Shown here piece by piece: positions 10,800 to 22,400 of a stretch of 64,000 nt of DNA. Positions within the stretch are counted from its first letter, which is position 1, and each line of letters begins with the position of its first letter. The notes under the pieces are model-generated. The model saw nothing but the letters and a program-made list of their open reading frames with translations, was not told the origin of the DNA and searched no databases. A program made the translations under genes and the position numbers. This DNA is from Lampris incognitus (Eukaryota; Chordata; Actinopteri; Lampriformes; Lampridae), in NCBI RefSeq assembly GCF_029633865.1, contig NC_079212.1:103622973-103686972 (forward strand). The letters run 5' to 3'.

Positions 10800-12437
10800 C
10801 ACAGTGCATCCGGAAAGTATTCACACCCCCTTCACTTTCCCCACATTTTATGTTACAGCCTTATTCCAAAATGGATCAAATTCCTTTTTTTTCCTCTCAT
10901 CAATCTACATACAATACCCCATAATGACAAAGCGAAAAAGGTTTTGTAGAAATTTTTGCAAATTCATTAAAAATAAAAAACTGAAATAATGCATGTACAT
11001 AAGTATTCACACCCTTTACTCAGTACTTGGTTGAGGCACCCTTGGCAGCGATTACGGCCTCAAATCGTCTTGGGTATGAAGCTACAATCTTGGCACACCT
11101 ATATTTGGGGTATTTCTCCCATTCTTCTCTGCAGATCCTCTTGAGCACTGTAAGGTTAGATGGGGAGCGTCGCTGCACAGCTATTTTCAGGTCTTTCCAG
11201 AGATGTTCAGTGGGGTTCAAGTCTGGGCTCTGGCTGGGCCACTCAAGGACATTCACAGACTTGTCCTGAAGCCACTCCTTCGTTGTCTTGGCTGTGTGCT
11301 TAGGTTCGTTGTCGTGTTGAAAGGTAAACCTTCACCCAAGTCTGAGGTTGAGCGCTCTGGAGCAGGTTTTCGTCAAAGATCTCTCTGTACTTTGCTCCAT
11401 TCATCTTTCCCTCGATCCTGACTAGTCTCCCAGTTCCTGCCGCTGAAAAACATCCCCACAGCATGATGCTGCCACCACCGTGCTTCACTGTAGGGATGGT
11501 ATTAGCAAGGTGATGAGAGGTGCCTGGTTTCTTCCAGACGTGACGTTTGGCATTCAGGCCAAAGAGTTCAATCTTGGTTTCGTCAGACCAGAGAATCTTG
11601 TTTCTCATGGTCTGAGAGTACTTTAGGTGCTTTCTGGCAAACTCCAAGCGGGCTGTCATGTGCCTTTTACTGAGCAGAGGCTTCCGTCTGGCCACTCTAC
11701 CATAAAGGCCTGATTGGTGGAGTGCTGCAGAGATGGTTGTCCTTCTGGAAGGTTCTCCCATCTCCACAGAGGAATGCTGGAGCTCTGTCAGAGTAACCAT
11801 CGGGTTCTTGGTCACCCCCCTGACCAAGGCACTTCTCCCCCGATTGCTCAGTTTGGCTGGGCGGTCAGCTCTAGGAAGAGTCCTGGTGGATCCAAACTTC
11901 TTCCATTTACGAATGATGGAGACCAGTGTGCTCTTCGGGACCTTCAAAACTGTAGAAACATTTTTGTACCCTTCCCCAGATCTGTGCCTCGATACAATCC
12001 TGTCTCAGAGGTCCACCGACAATTCCTTTGACTTCATGGCTTGGTTTCTGCTCTGACATACACAGTCAACACTGGGACCTTATATAGACAGGTGTGTGCC
12101 TTTCCAAATCATGTCCATCAATTGAATTTACTACAGGTGGACTCCAATCAAGATGTAGAAACATCTCAAGAATGATCAGTGGAAACAGGATGAACCCGAG
12201 CTCAATTTTGAGTGTCATAGCAAAGGGTGTGAACACTTATGTACATGCAATATTTCAGTTTTTTATTTTTAATGGATTTGCAAAAATCTCTACAAAACCT
12301 TTTTCACTTTGTCATTATGGGGTATTGTGTGTAGATTGATGAGAAAAAAAAAGGAATTTAATCCATTTTGGAATAAGGCTGTAGCATAACAAAATGTGGG
12401 GAAAGTGAAGGGGTGTGAATACTTTCCGGATGCAATG
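10800..12437 (-). mobile_element. Tc1-like transposon, family 3
   Basis: Ends CACAGTGCATCCGGAAAGTA and its imperfect inverse (TTTCCGGATGCAATG), next to TA. About 1.64 kb with subterminal repeats of the same sequence at both sides. Confidence 0.88.
11020..12037 (-). pseudogene. Tc1 family 3 transposase, stop plus frameshift
   Basis: Starts MKSKELSVDL at 12037, with an in-frame TGA directly after it (looks like decay of a CGA codon). Continues VPKSTLVSIIRKWKKFG, LWSDETKIELFG and GGGSIMLWGCFS. A frameshift near 11330 moves the rest (HDNEPKHTAK and SPDLNPTEHLWKD) to another frame ending at 11020. All three acidic motifs survive in pieces. Confidence 0.87.
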
Positions 12438-12604
12438 TATCGTTTTTTTCCGAAACCGTCAGTGGTGTTAGAAGTGCCCAGCTAATGAGGAGCGTAGTAT
12501 CAACACAGATACAGGAAGAAAAAAAAACAGCTGATGAGTACACGACACACAAAACAGGCCCTTACTGCAATGCATTAAAACTATATATTGCATATTCGGA
12601 ATTT
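12438..12604. other. short unique spacer
   Basis: No gene or clear repeat is seen between the Tc1 and the next repeat. Confidence 0.5.
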
Positions 12605-12985
12605 GGGCGGCACGGTGGCGCAGTGGTTAGCGCAGTTGCCTCACAGCAAGAAGGTCCTGGGTTCGAGCCCTGGAGTAGTCCATCCCAGTCGTCCTGTGTG
12701 GAGTTTGCATGTTCTCCCCGTGTCTGCGTGGGTTTCCTCCGGGGGCTCCGGTTTCCTCCCACAGTCCAAAGACATGTAAGTCAGGTGAATTGGCCGTACT
12801 TAATTGTCCCTAGGTATGAATATGTGTGTGTGTGTGTGTGTGTGGGTGGGTGGGTGGGTGGGCCCTGTGATGGCCTGGCGTTCTGTACAGGGTGTCTCCC
12901 CGCCTGCTGCCCAGTGACTGCTGGAATAGGCTCCAGCATCCCCGCGACCCTGAGAGCAGGTTAATGGTTGGATGGATGGATACTC
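12605..12985 (+). mobile_element. tRNA-like dispersed repeat family A, copy 1
   Basis: Starts GGCGGCACGGTGGCGCAG; has a box-B-like GGGTTCGAGCCC, the middle GAGTTTGCATGTTCTCCCCG, an internal TG/GGTG microsatellite (12823-12860), and ends in a GGAT repeat. The same family occurs four more times on the minus strand. Confidence 0.8.
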
Positions 12986-15900
12986 AGATTTTCTGACTGT
13001 ATAGTGTTGATGGTGGCCGATGATGCTAGAGCTCCGACTGCTCTATAGGAGCAGACAGGCCAATAAGAATTTCTCCACAGGGATCATTAAGTACACTACT
13101 GTGATTATGATGATGAGGAGGATGATTGTTGCTGTTGGTTTTATAGATGCTTTTATGAATCTGGCATATTTCATACATGGCAAGTAAAGCTATTTCATAA
13201 TGTCAGAGGCTTTCTTTTACTACAGCCTTTATGAATCAAAGTTAGTTTAATGTTATATCAACGCAATTCTCAGAAAACCAGTAGTTGATGCACTTATTCT
13301 TCTTATTCAAGAACACATTGACAGTACATAACCTGTTCAGAGAGCTCCTCACTCCTGTCAGTTATGCAATTGTTTGTGTGTGCGTGTGTGAGAGTAGCGA
13401 GAGACCGTGTATATGCAGATCTTGTGTGTGTATTTTCATGGCATGTGAAATGAAGCCAGGCTGAGTCAGAGCTGAGTCATTAAAACATTGTTTTTAATAT
13501 TTTTCCATTAATAGTGAAGCCACAACACAGCAGTTTAGTGAGTAGGAAAAAGAAAAGTGAGTATTTACATCTACTGTCACACACATCACAGTTTCATACC
13601 CATGCTAACACAAGAGACTGGTATATACACGAGATACTGCTTGGTGTTGTTGTACAAAGGAATCCCATCTCCCATCATAGTAACTTACCATTTGAATCTA
13701 TCATTGATGCAAAATACACAAAATAATAATCACCCAGTACCCTGAAATTATAATAATAATAATTAGACAAAAGGGAGTTATAATTGTTTGTTTGCTGTCA
13801 TCTAGGTTTAAAAACAGTTTTACATCAGAGAGTACAAGGCAAGACAATAACAACCTATACAAGGTTTGCCATTTTATGAACAGTATAAATACACCCTCTC
13901 CTCGCTATGTACACAGATTTTAACCCATCTCCGCTGTGCACCAGACATTGCAGTTGCACCTCACTTTTCTCCAGCTTGCATCTATGCTGTTATCTTAATA
14001 AGACAAAGGCAGGAGGACATCTAATGAAAATTGCCTTTAGCGAAAACGCTGCCTCATGCATAATGCAAATATAAAATCTTGAAATGGGTGGAGGTTTTTT
14101 TTTTTTTTGTCACCGTAAACTGAGACTTAAGCAGTGAAGTCCAACAGCAATCAAGGCCCTTACCTGTTCCTTATCAGTGGTTTTAGTGAACAGCTGCTAT
14201 TCTGGAAGAAAAGACGAATAAAATAACATGTTCCGTTATTTTGATGGCTGAGGAGGTGCATGAACTTTAAAACTTCTTTCTACCCTTTGACTGATTACTT
14301 TCCACGTCTTATCAATGAAATGAGAGAGAGAGTGACAGCGAGAGAGAGCACAGCTAAAGCTAGTGAAAATGAACACATTAAAAGTGATGAAAGTTACTGA
14401 AAAAAGTGGAGGATGCCATGGATGGACGATGAATGGCAGCCGACAAAGTCGGACTAAAATACCAGTGTGACCCTGCGCTTCAGGTGCATTATGTTAATTA
14501 GTGATAACGTCATAAAATTGTGTAAAAAAAAAAAGATGAGCGAAGAGGATTTTCTTTTAAGCAGAGTGACAGATAGTCAGTTACAACTCAGTATGTTTGT
14601 TAAGATATAAATCATCAAAAAAAAACAAAAACAAACAAAAACCCATCACCTTCTAATGTTCAGTAACACCGTATCAACATAGCTATATTTATCATATCTA
14701 TTGTTATTTGACCCCGCCCATTCCTCATCAAACAATAGTACATTTTTAAAACAAAGCCCGAAATGTACTTCCTGTTCCTGTCACAGCTGCTGTGATTCCA
14801 GTTAGAATAAAGGTGATGTACGGGACTAATGTTTCAAAAGACCATACAGCCGAGGAAAGCACCATTTCAAAAACTCTTAAATAATGACTGTGCCATCATC
14901 AAAAAAAAACAAAAAAACAAAGACAAAAAACATAATGAAATAGAACAAGATCACAGTTTCTCTTGACAGGGCAACAATAAAACCAACTTCCCTCTCGGCT
15001 CAGGTGACAAAATGCCCTCGTAAGTAAAGATAAATCACATTCAGTTGACCAGGGATTCCCATCCATGTCAGAGAAAGGTCCAAAATCCTACTTTGTGTAA
15101 CGAAACATCCGGAAAATGTTCTGTTGTGGTAAAGAGACATGGATACTAGCAACAGAAACACACCGTACACCATATTTACATGCAGCTGGGGACACTTAAG
15201 TATGCAAACATACAGTATGGTCAGTAATGAATCACCCTATGGAGCCCTAAAACAACAATGCCTATTGATGAAGAGGATGACTCTGTGTTACTGCTTTTGT
15301 GCCAAAACAGGAAACTACTTCTGGCTGAACTCTGATGCTCTCTGTGGCATTTCTGTGGTGAGATGCTCAAAGTTATACAACCCAGTTTGCACACAATTGC
15401 AAGTTACATGACAAAAGGTGGCGAGGCAGGATTTCGGCACCACGAACACCCATTTTAAAGTCCAGTCTGTTCTCTGCCAGAGGCTCTGAAACCCCCCAAC
15501 ACAACTCTGCAGTGTAAAGATTAAGATGCCACAGCTATGCTCGACTTCATTCTGCAACAACATGGATTAGCGAGAGGGGAGTTCGTTTAACTACACACGG
15601 AGACTCGGAAATCTTAACTTGTTCAAAATCTTGCTTTTAGCGAGGGAGATTCCTGTTCGGATGACAGGTAGATATTCAGTTATCTGTACAGAAGATGCAA
15701 ATTCCACTACCGCCTGTTACTTTGGTGCAAAAAAAACCAAAAAACGGGATGAGTTTCCTCATATTCGTACAGGAAGAGGAGGAGATAAGGGTGAATAATA
15801 TCACCAAAATTCAGCCTTTGGTCACACCGGGTAGATAGTGTTATTTCTGGAGGAGTAACAGCATGACAGTATGGGCAAACAACAAAATTCAATCACACAG

Positions 15901-16579
15901 CTGCATCATGATCAAGGTGCAGCCGGGTGAAAGCAAATGCTTGGTTATTCAGGATAAGAGAAGAACTGGCCATCACATCATTGCTCTCTTTACGCCTTAC
16001 GATAACGATACAGTGACAAAGAGAAAAGGCATTATCAAACCTGCGTTTGGGACCCCCAATTGATGGTGACATGATTTTTTTGCAATCTGAGAAATATATA
16101 TACTATATATGTGGGCAAATTTATATCGGCCTCCTTAATCCTACTAAATCAATCTCAGCTGATGGCCTCAACATTTCTGATGTTTACCAATTACAATAGC
16201 CATTAAAAGGGAAGATCTTTACTCCACATTTGGGGGTTGTGAGTAAAAAAAAAAAAGACATCCATTGGTCCAGTTGCCTCTTGCCTGTGTCCGAGCCAGT
16301 TGCTTTAACATAAAAAGTGCTTTACAGTGTTGACCTTCACAGTTCTTTCACAACAGTGTCACCAAGACACACAGGAGGGCAGCTGCCCTGTACCATTAAA
16401 GTGACTGGGATTCAAAAAACTCAGTGACGGAAGCAGTGCACAAACTTCCTTCAGTGTTTCCAGGGTGGTCCCTAGTTCAACTGTGACCTGCATGGGATGA
16501 ACATGCATATGAAAACAGCATCCTGATAAAAAAGTATATAATATAGGTTAATTATTTTCTAAAAGTATCAAAAAGTGAA
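12986..16579. other. flank downstream of dock3, few repeats
   Basis: No coding frame is convincing. Short homopolymer runs and a GA-rich patch near 14320 are present. Two TATTTACA motifs (TGTAAATA on the dock3 strand) and the relative lack of transposons make an extended 3' UTR possible. Confidence 0.4.
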
Positions 16580-16597
16580 TCATTATCTATAGATTTC

Positions 16598-16603
16598 TTT
16601 ATT
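16598..16603 (-). terminator. candidate polyadenylation signal AATAAA
   Basis: TTTATT on the plus strand reads AATAAA for dock3. U-rich sequence follows within 40 nt. A weaker ATTAAA variant lies at 13493-13498. Chosen only because it is the single canonical hexamer in reach. Confidence 0.35.
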
Positions 16604-17928
16604 TTTTTTTCATAAATTCCATCAACTCATTTGCAGGTTTTGAAATTCCCCCCTTGTGCAGCCTCCCCATCAGTAATAATGGTGGTTTCTAACACCAGGC
16701 AAATAGAATAAAACGCCGTGCACAACACCAAAACCGTCTGAAGGAACTGATAGTTCAAATCCTGCAAGTGTGTGTACGAGGTCTAAGGAATATTGTTCAA
16801 CAGGATATTGTGAGGATGAAACAAGTGCACATCATGTATCATCAAGCAGCTACTAATGGCTCGGATAGCCGTTTGTCTTGCATATTTCTACATTTATATT
16901 CCATTTCACATCCATTATATAAAGGATTAAATGTAATATAGACATATAGGTTTAAATCATATTTACTGTAATATGTATATCTACATCATTCATAATGAAT
17001 CTGTAGAGTTTCGCTCCTTTTGGAAAATAGATGTATGTTTTCAAGCCTTTGCTAGGCTGTTGAGAGAAAGAGAGAGAAAAACAGTTGGACCCACCTCACA
17101 TTTTAAATGTGCTAGAAAAAAAGTGACATCTTAGAGAATGGCTTATTTTGGTAGGTCCACGGGCTCATTTTTTGTTTTGCTTTGTTTTGTTTTGTTTTTG
17201 CATTGAAGGATCTTTCTACAGTGGTGTATTTAGCGCAGGTAGAGGTGGTAGTTTAACTCCACACTGAAGTCTTTTCACCACAAACTGACATTCAGCGACT
17301 TGTTGTTGATGAGGAGCTCAGACCCAAATGCCAACAGGAGTGATTTAGGTACCGGCTTCACTGCTATGCTCCATCTCTTTCTCTCTCGTCTGCCCCCCGA
17401 CCCCCCCATTAGATTCTAATCACTCTGTCCAAGCCGGTTATCTAAATAATCCCTTACATTACTACAATCTATTTTGACATCATTGCTTTAACAGTTAGTT
17501 TTTGGGAAAATGGTGGATGAAGTATTTGTTCTTGTGTTTTGGTGCTCTATCACTGTGTTAAAGTGCTGCTTGTGCAACATCTGGAGAGAGGTATCAATAG
17601 GGAATTAAAAAAGGTATTTCTCATGTTAAACATTTGAGCAGTTTCTCTTTGTGCAGTCACTATATCTGAGAGATGATGTAATTTTCAGTGGCTGGGGTGC
17701 AAAGCAATTTGAATTAAAAACTAAACATCTTGAAATTCAGAATGAGTGAGATAGGAAATCTATAGATGGCATCATTATCAGACAGATTAAATTGACATGG
17801 CTGGGGTGCCCGCCAGCTGGTTTGCGGACATTCGAAAAAGAAACTCAAATGGCGTACGTTCATACAACAATATTTGGGCATAAAAGCCAGACATGATCGA
17901 TGGCAAACCAGAATTTGTTCCAAAGTTT

Positions 17929-18329
17929 TACGTCCGTGGTGGTGTAGCGGTCTAAGCATTGGCTTTGTGTCGATGCAGTTGCCCACTGGGGACCGGGGTT
18001 CGAGCCCTAGTCTCGTCAAATCCAACTATGGCCGGACTCGATGAAGCAGCAATAATTGACAACGCTGTCTTCGGGAGGGGGGCGGAGTCGGCTTGTGTTC
18101 GTCACATGAATGCATCTCTGTGTGTGTGGGAAAAAGCAGTGGTTCGGCCTGGATTCGCCTTGTCACGGAAGTGGCTAGGCGTCTCCTTCAAGACTGCCAG
18201 CCGGAGAGATGCAGTTGGTGAACGCATACAGTATGAGGGTGGGAGTTTGAACTAGAATAGGGAGCAACTGGCCACTAAATTGGGAGAAAAGGGAAGAATC
18301 AGAAATAAATAATAATAAAAAAAAAAAAC
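17929..18329 (+). mobile_element. tRNA-derived SINE family B, full copy
   Basis: Head CGTGGTGGTGTAGCGGTCTA resembles box A and GGGTTCGAGCCC box B of a tRNA promoter; the body follows and a tail of AAT/A repeats closes it. Bounded by a perfect 17-bp duplication (AATTTGTTCCAAAGTTT at 17912-17928 and 18330-18346). Lies antisense in the candidate dock3 3' UTR. Confidence 0.9.
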
Positions 18330-18772
18330 AATTTGTTCCAAAGTTTGCTTGATGGCGCCGTAAAGGATGCTATATTAGTACTGAGCATATGGTGGGAAAA
18401 GAGCAGATATTACATTTCAAGCTCATTATCAGCCATTACATTTTAAGCTCAGTCATAACTCCCTTATTTCGTAGCTTTCCCATATAACATGTCCCAATTA
18501 TTGTATTTCTATCAATACAAAAGCAATAGCATACTTTTGGCAGCAATTGTTAAGCCTTGTCCACCTGCCATGCCCTTAATATAGCTTTAATTTGACTCAT
18601 GATCAGAGACTTGTGAGGGAAATTTGAAAACCCACGCTCGTCATTACTTTCACCTTAACTTTTTGTTCTTGCCCCTATGCAGTCCACTTTCTCACGCTCC
18701 TTCTTTCTCCCTCTCGGTCCAGAAAGAGTCTGTACACCAGGGTCATTCAATATCTAAAACAACCTGGACCCT

Positions 18773-19465
18773 TTACTCCTCATTGATGCCGTGCTCCCAT
18801 GCCACTTTGGCTTGCTCCTCCTTGGCACCGCCGATCACAGGCTGAGAGATCTTGCGCGGCATGGGTCGGGGTACAGGTGGAGGAGGAGCGGGTGCTGACT
18901 GGTTGCTTAGGGGGTCCTCCTCTGGGATGCACCCCTCTCTGAGGTGGGGTTTGGGCGGTAGGGCTGGAGGCGGCTCATGGTGGTGATAGAGGGGTGGGTG
19001 GTGATGGCCGTAGTGTGGTTGGAAGTAATGGTGATAGTGGTGATGGGTTTGAGGTTGGGAGAGCCCCTCCTGTGACGTTGGGGCTCCGCTGGAAGCCAAA
19101 CCCGGAGCCTGGGGCTGGATTTGGCTCCCTGGTTGGGCTGGGGTGACTCCTCCTGGGGCGGAGTGACTGCGACAGGGTGGGGGCTTGGCCCCATCCAGAA
19201 CCTCGGGCTCGGAGACGCTGTACCTCACAGGCAGGTAGGGTGAGTCCAGGTCCTCCTGGTCGGTGTTCCAGGCCTGGCTGCTAGGGCCAGACTCCAGAGT
19301 GTCAGTGCGGCTGGCCGGGGGATCGGAAGAGGAGGGGGGACCTCCGAAGTGGCTCTCACTAAGGGAGGAGACTCCAGAACTGGCACTGCCAGACAGGGTG
19401 GAGTTACTGCCATCCAGGATGGACTGTGGACTGGTGGGCGAGGCAGGTATAGGGTGCAGGGGAGA
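18773..19465 (-). CDS. dock3: dock3 terminal coding exon
   Basis: 693 nt: 230 codons plus TAA. Starts [15 protein letters not shown] after acceptor CTCTCTCCAG, continues with a Ser/Gly-rich stretch ([14 protein letters not shown]), PCRSHSAPG, a His/Tyr-rich run (positions about 18970-19050), PPALPPKPH, a second Pro cluster [13 protein letters not shown], and the C-terminus [16 protein letters not shown] and PPVPRP are SH3-ligand-like. The His-rich run is absent from mammalian DOCK3 as I remember it. Confidence 0.92.
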   Translation of the reverse strand, partial: SPLHPIPASPTSPQSILDGSNSTLSGSASSGVSSLSESHFGGPPSSSDPPASRTDTLESGPSSQAWNTDQEDLDSPYLPVRYSVSEPEVLDGAKPPPCRSHSAPGGVTPAQPGSQIQPQAPGLASSGAPTSQEGLSQPQTHHHYHHYFQPHYGHHHPPLYHHHEPPPALPPKPHLREGCIPEEDPLSNQSAPAPPPPVPRPMPRKISQPVIGGAKEEQAKVAWEHGINEE

Positions 19466-22400
19466 CTGGAGAGAGAGAGAGAGGAGAGATGAGAAAGACA
19501 AAAGGAACGACGAAGAAGGAAGTCAGAGAGAGAGAAAGAGAATCAGAGAAAGCGAGACAATATGGACAAGAATGTCAATTTTTGTGTCTAGGATTTTAAA
19601 CAGGCCCATTCTCACACACACATGCACAAACATGCACCCACATGAGTAAACACACTGGCATAAACTTGCACAGCAACTTTTTTTTTTGGAAATTTCCTTT
19701 TTGTTCCTTTTGTCGCAAAGTACCGCCCCAGGACGGTGCTTGTCCAATCCTACCTTAGCAATGGTCCGTCAAGCTTTCAAACACATAACAAAATGCTGAA
19801 ACGGTGTGCCTATGGGATCTGCAAATCGGATACTAGATATCTGAAAAGTTTGGAGGGGGTGTAATTTTCTTTCCCTTCCCGAAACCCAGAACGCAAGAAG
19901 CGCAATGTCGGCAATAAATTTCGCAGTATAGCAGACCCCATGGCCAGCTTAATCCATCCAAAATCAACAAAAATACCTGTCTGCTTCAAGCTAAGCTTGC
20001 TACTAGCTATTATTGATAGCTAATACAGCTAACGTATTATTACTGTTACTTTTACCCACACAATGCGCTGATTTCTTCCTTCATGTTTTGGTGTTTTCCA
20101 GCTACTTCCTGTATAGTTCTGAAATGCTTGACGGGCATAGCAACAGTAACTAAGGGGGGCGGGACTTTGCGAAAGGTCAATTGTACTTGGCCAATTACCC
20201 CACTCTTCCGAGCCATTCCAATCTCTGCTCCACCCCCTCTGATGATCTGCGGAGGGCTGCAGACTACCACATGCCTCCTCTGATAACATGTGGAGTCGCC
20301 AACCACTTCTTTTCACATGACAGTGAGGAGTTTCACCCGGGGGACTTAGCACGTGGGAGGGTCATGCTATTCCCCCCAGTTCCCCCTCCCCCCCCGAAAA
20401 GGGGCCCCGACCAACCAGAGGAGGCGCTAGTGCAGCGACCAGAACACATACCTACATCTGGCTTCCCACCCGCAGACACGGCCAATTGTGTCTGTAGGGA
20501 CGCCCGACCAAGCCGGAGGTAACACGGTGATCCCCGTGTTGGTGGGAAATGGAATAGGGGAGCACAATCTACAATAGGGTGATTTGTAGAGCGGGGTTTA
20601 GAAAGCTAAGGGATTTAGTGTATGAGTATGTACAAGGGTTTATAAGGGCATAGGTACTGGTAGATGAAATGAGGGGAAGGGGTGATGAAATGTGGTTGGG
20701 AGCGGCGGAGAGGATATTTGGAAAGATCAAGGGGGGGGGGGGGTGCCGAGAGAATGGGTCAGTATGATTGAGAGAGAGGCTGTGTTGGATAAGGAAGGGG
20801 AGATAGAAATGTATATGGGAGAAGGAGAGAGGAGAGTGAGTCCGATGAGTGTGAAAACGAAAGTGATGTATGGATGTTTAAGAGGGGAAGAAGTGAGAAG
20901 ACCGGCTGCGGAGGAAGTGTGGGAGAGGGTTATGAATGAGATGGATGTAGGGAGGATATGGAGGAATCTGAGAGTGAAGTGGAACAGTGTTGACTTTTTA
21001 TTACGACACAATAGGGTATTATGTAACGTAATAATGAGTAAGTTTGATGTGAATGTGAAGAAAGAGTGGGATGTGTGTGGTGTGGAGTGGGAACATTTAT
21101 GCATGAGTTTGTTGAATGTTGTGAGCTGGAGGAATACATGTTGAAAATGAAAGAGTTAATAAGCAGATGTTTGAGAGGTGGGTCTGTTGACAGAATTGAA
21201 TGGAGAGAATTGTGGTTGTTTGGGGGTGACTGGCAAAGTGAACGGATATAAGTTAATTTATTATGTTTTAAGCCATGCAAGGTTTGCTGTCAAGCTAAGG
21301 AGGAATACAGCCCATTATGAAAAGAGGAAAGCTGAAGTTTGGAATATTTTTAGGAGCATGATGGAAAGAGATGTTAATATGTTGTATGCTTATGTTAGAG
21401 GAGAAGAGTTTGTTGGTGGATTTGTAGAGGGCAGCTCTTTTGTTGTGACTGGGGAAGGAGGGAGGGTGATGTTGGATTTTGGTTAAACAGTATACTGTGT
21501 GTGGTATATGTGTATTTTTTGTTTGATTTCTTTCTGTGTGTTTGGGGGGGGTCTGTAGGCTGGAAGCCATGCCGAGGCCTACAGGTTACCTCACTATTTC
21601 CTGTTTTGTCTACCTGTGTGGTAAACGTTGATTCCGTAGAGTTTGATGGGTTTGAGAAATGTTTTATTTCCCTGTTGGTTTGGTATATGTGTGTTGTATT
21701 TTGAATGTTTTTCTATAGAATAAAAGAGAAAAAAAGTCAGTTTACATTTTTGTGTAACTTCATTTTATTCCCCTCTGTTTTATGATTTCTGTTTGTTTTT
21801 ACTTGCTGTTTAATTTTTTCTTTTTTTTTTTTACTGCGCACTTTGTATCCTTGTTAGGAAAAGTGTTATATAAAGTTCATCATTATATTGTGGTGATACA
21901 CATTTGAGGGTAGATTCACCAGGGGCTGCTGCTCCTTTAAGGCAGACATTTTTGAGTGCTGACATAGGCACTGCTTGGGGTTTCCGGGGGGGCGTGTTTG
22001 CAGCAGCCTTGCGGTTAGCTGGTTGCCACGAGGGATTGTGCTGTATCGGTGTAGTTATGTGTGTCGAGTAAATGGAATTGACTCAACTCGATCTCTCCGT
22101 CTCCTCATTCCTGCACTCCCACATCGGTGACCCCGCACGTTGATAACAAACATGTCGACCCGAAGTGATGATGACACCGCTCCGGCTCCGAGTGACGCTA
22201 ACGGTATGGCTCATGTTAGCGCTAGCATCTCAGCAGCAACGGTGAAGTGGCCCGAGTGTTGGCAGCACAGTCCCCGGCCATGGTTTCAACACATTGAAGC
22301 CCAGTTCGAGCTGGGCGGAGTAACGTGGGACATAACGAGGTATGTCCATGTGGTGGCGGCGTTGGATGCCCAGACGACGGCCCGAGCTATGGGGCTACTG

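Larger units (their letters stand above)
16580..18772 (-). other. candidate dock3 3' UTR
   Basis: Downstream of the stop codon no reading frame resembles a gene. The only AATAAA on this strand between the stop and 13500 is at 16598-16603, followed by U-rich sequence, which would give a UTR of about 2.2 kb. A SINE (17929-18329) lies in it in antisense. The transcript could run further: the sparse-repeat region to about 13480 has two TGTAAATA (Pumilio-type) motifs, at 13562-13569 and 15173-15180. Extent is inferred. Confidence 0.4.

Noticed and set aside
19263..19649. 128-codon plus-strand frame
   Set aside because: Shadow of the dock3 terminal exon on the opposite strand.
20692..21144. A 150-codon frame as a host gene
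   Set aside because: Its sequence, frame changes and position before an A-rich 3' end fit the tail of a LINE ORF2.
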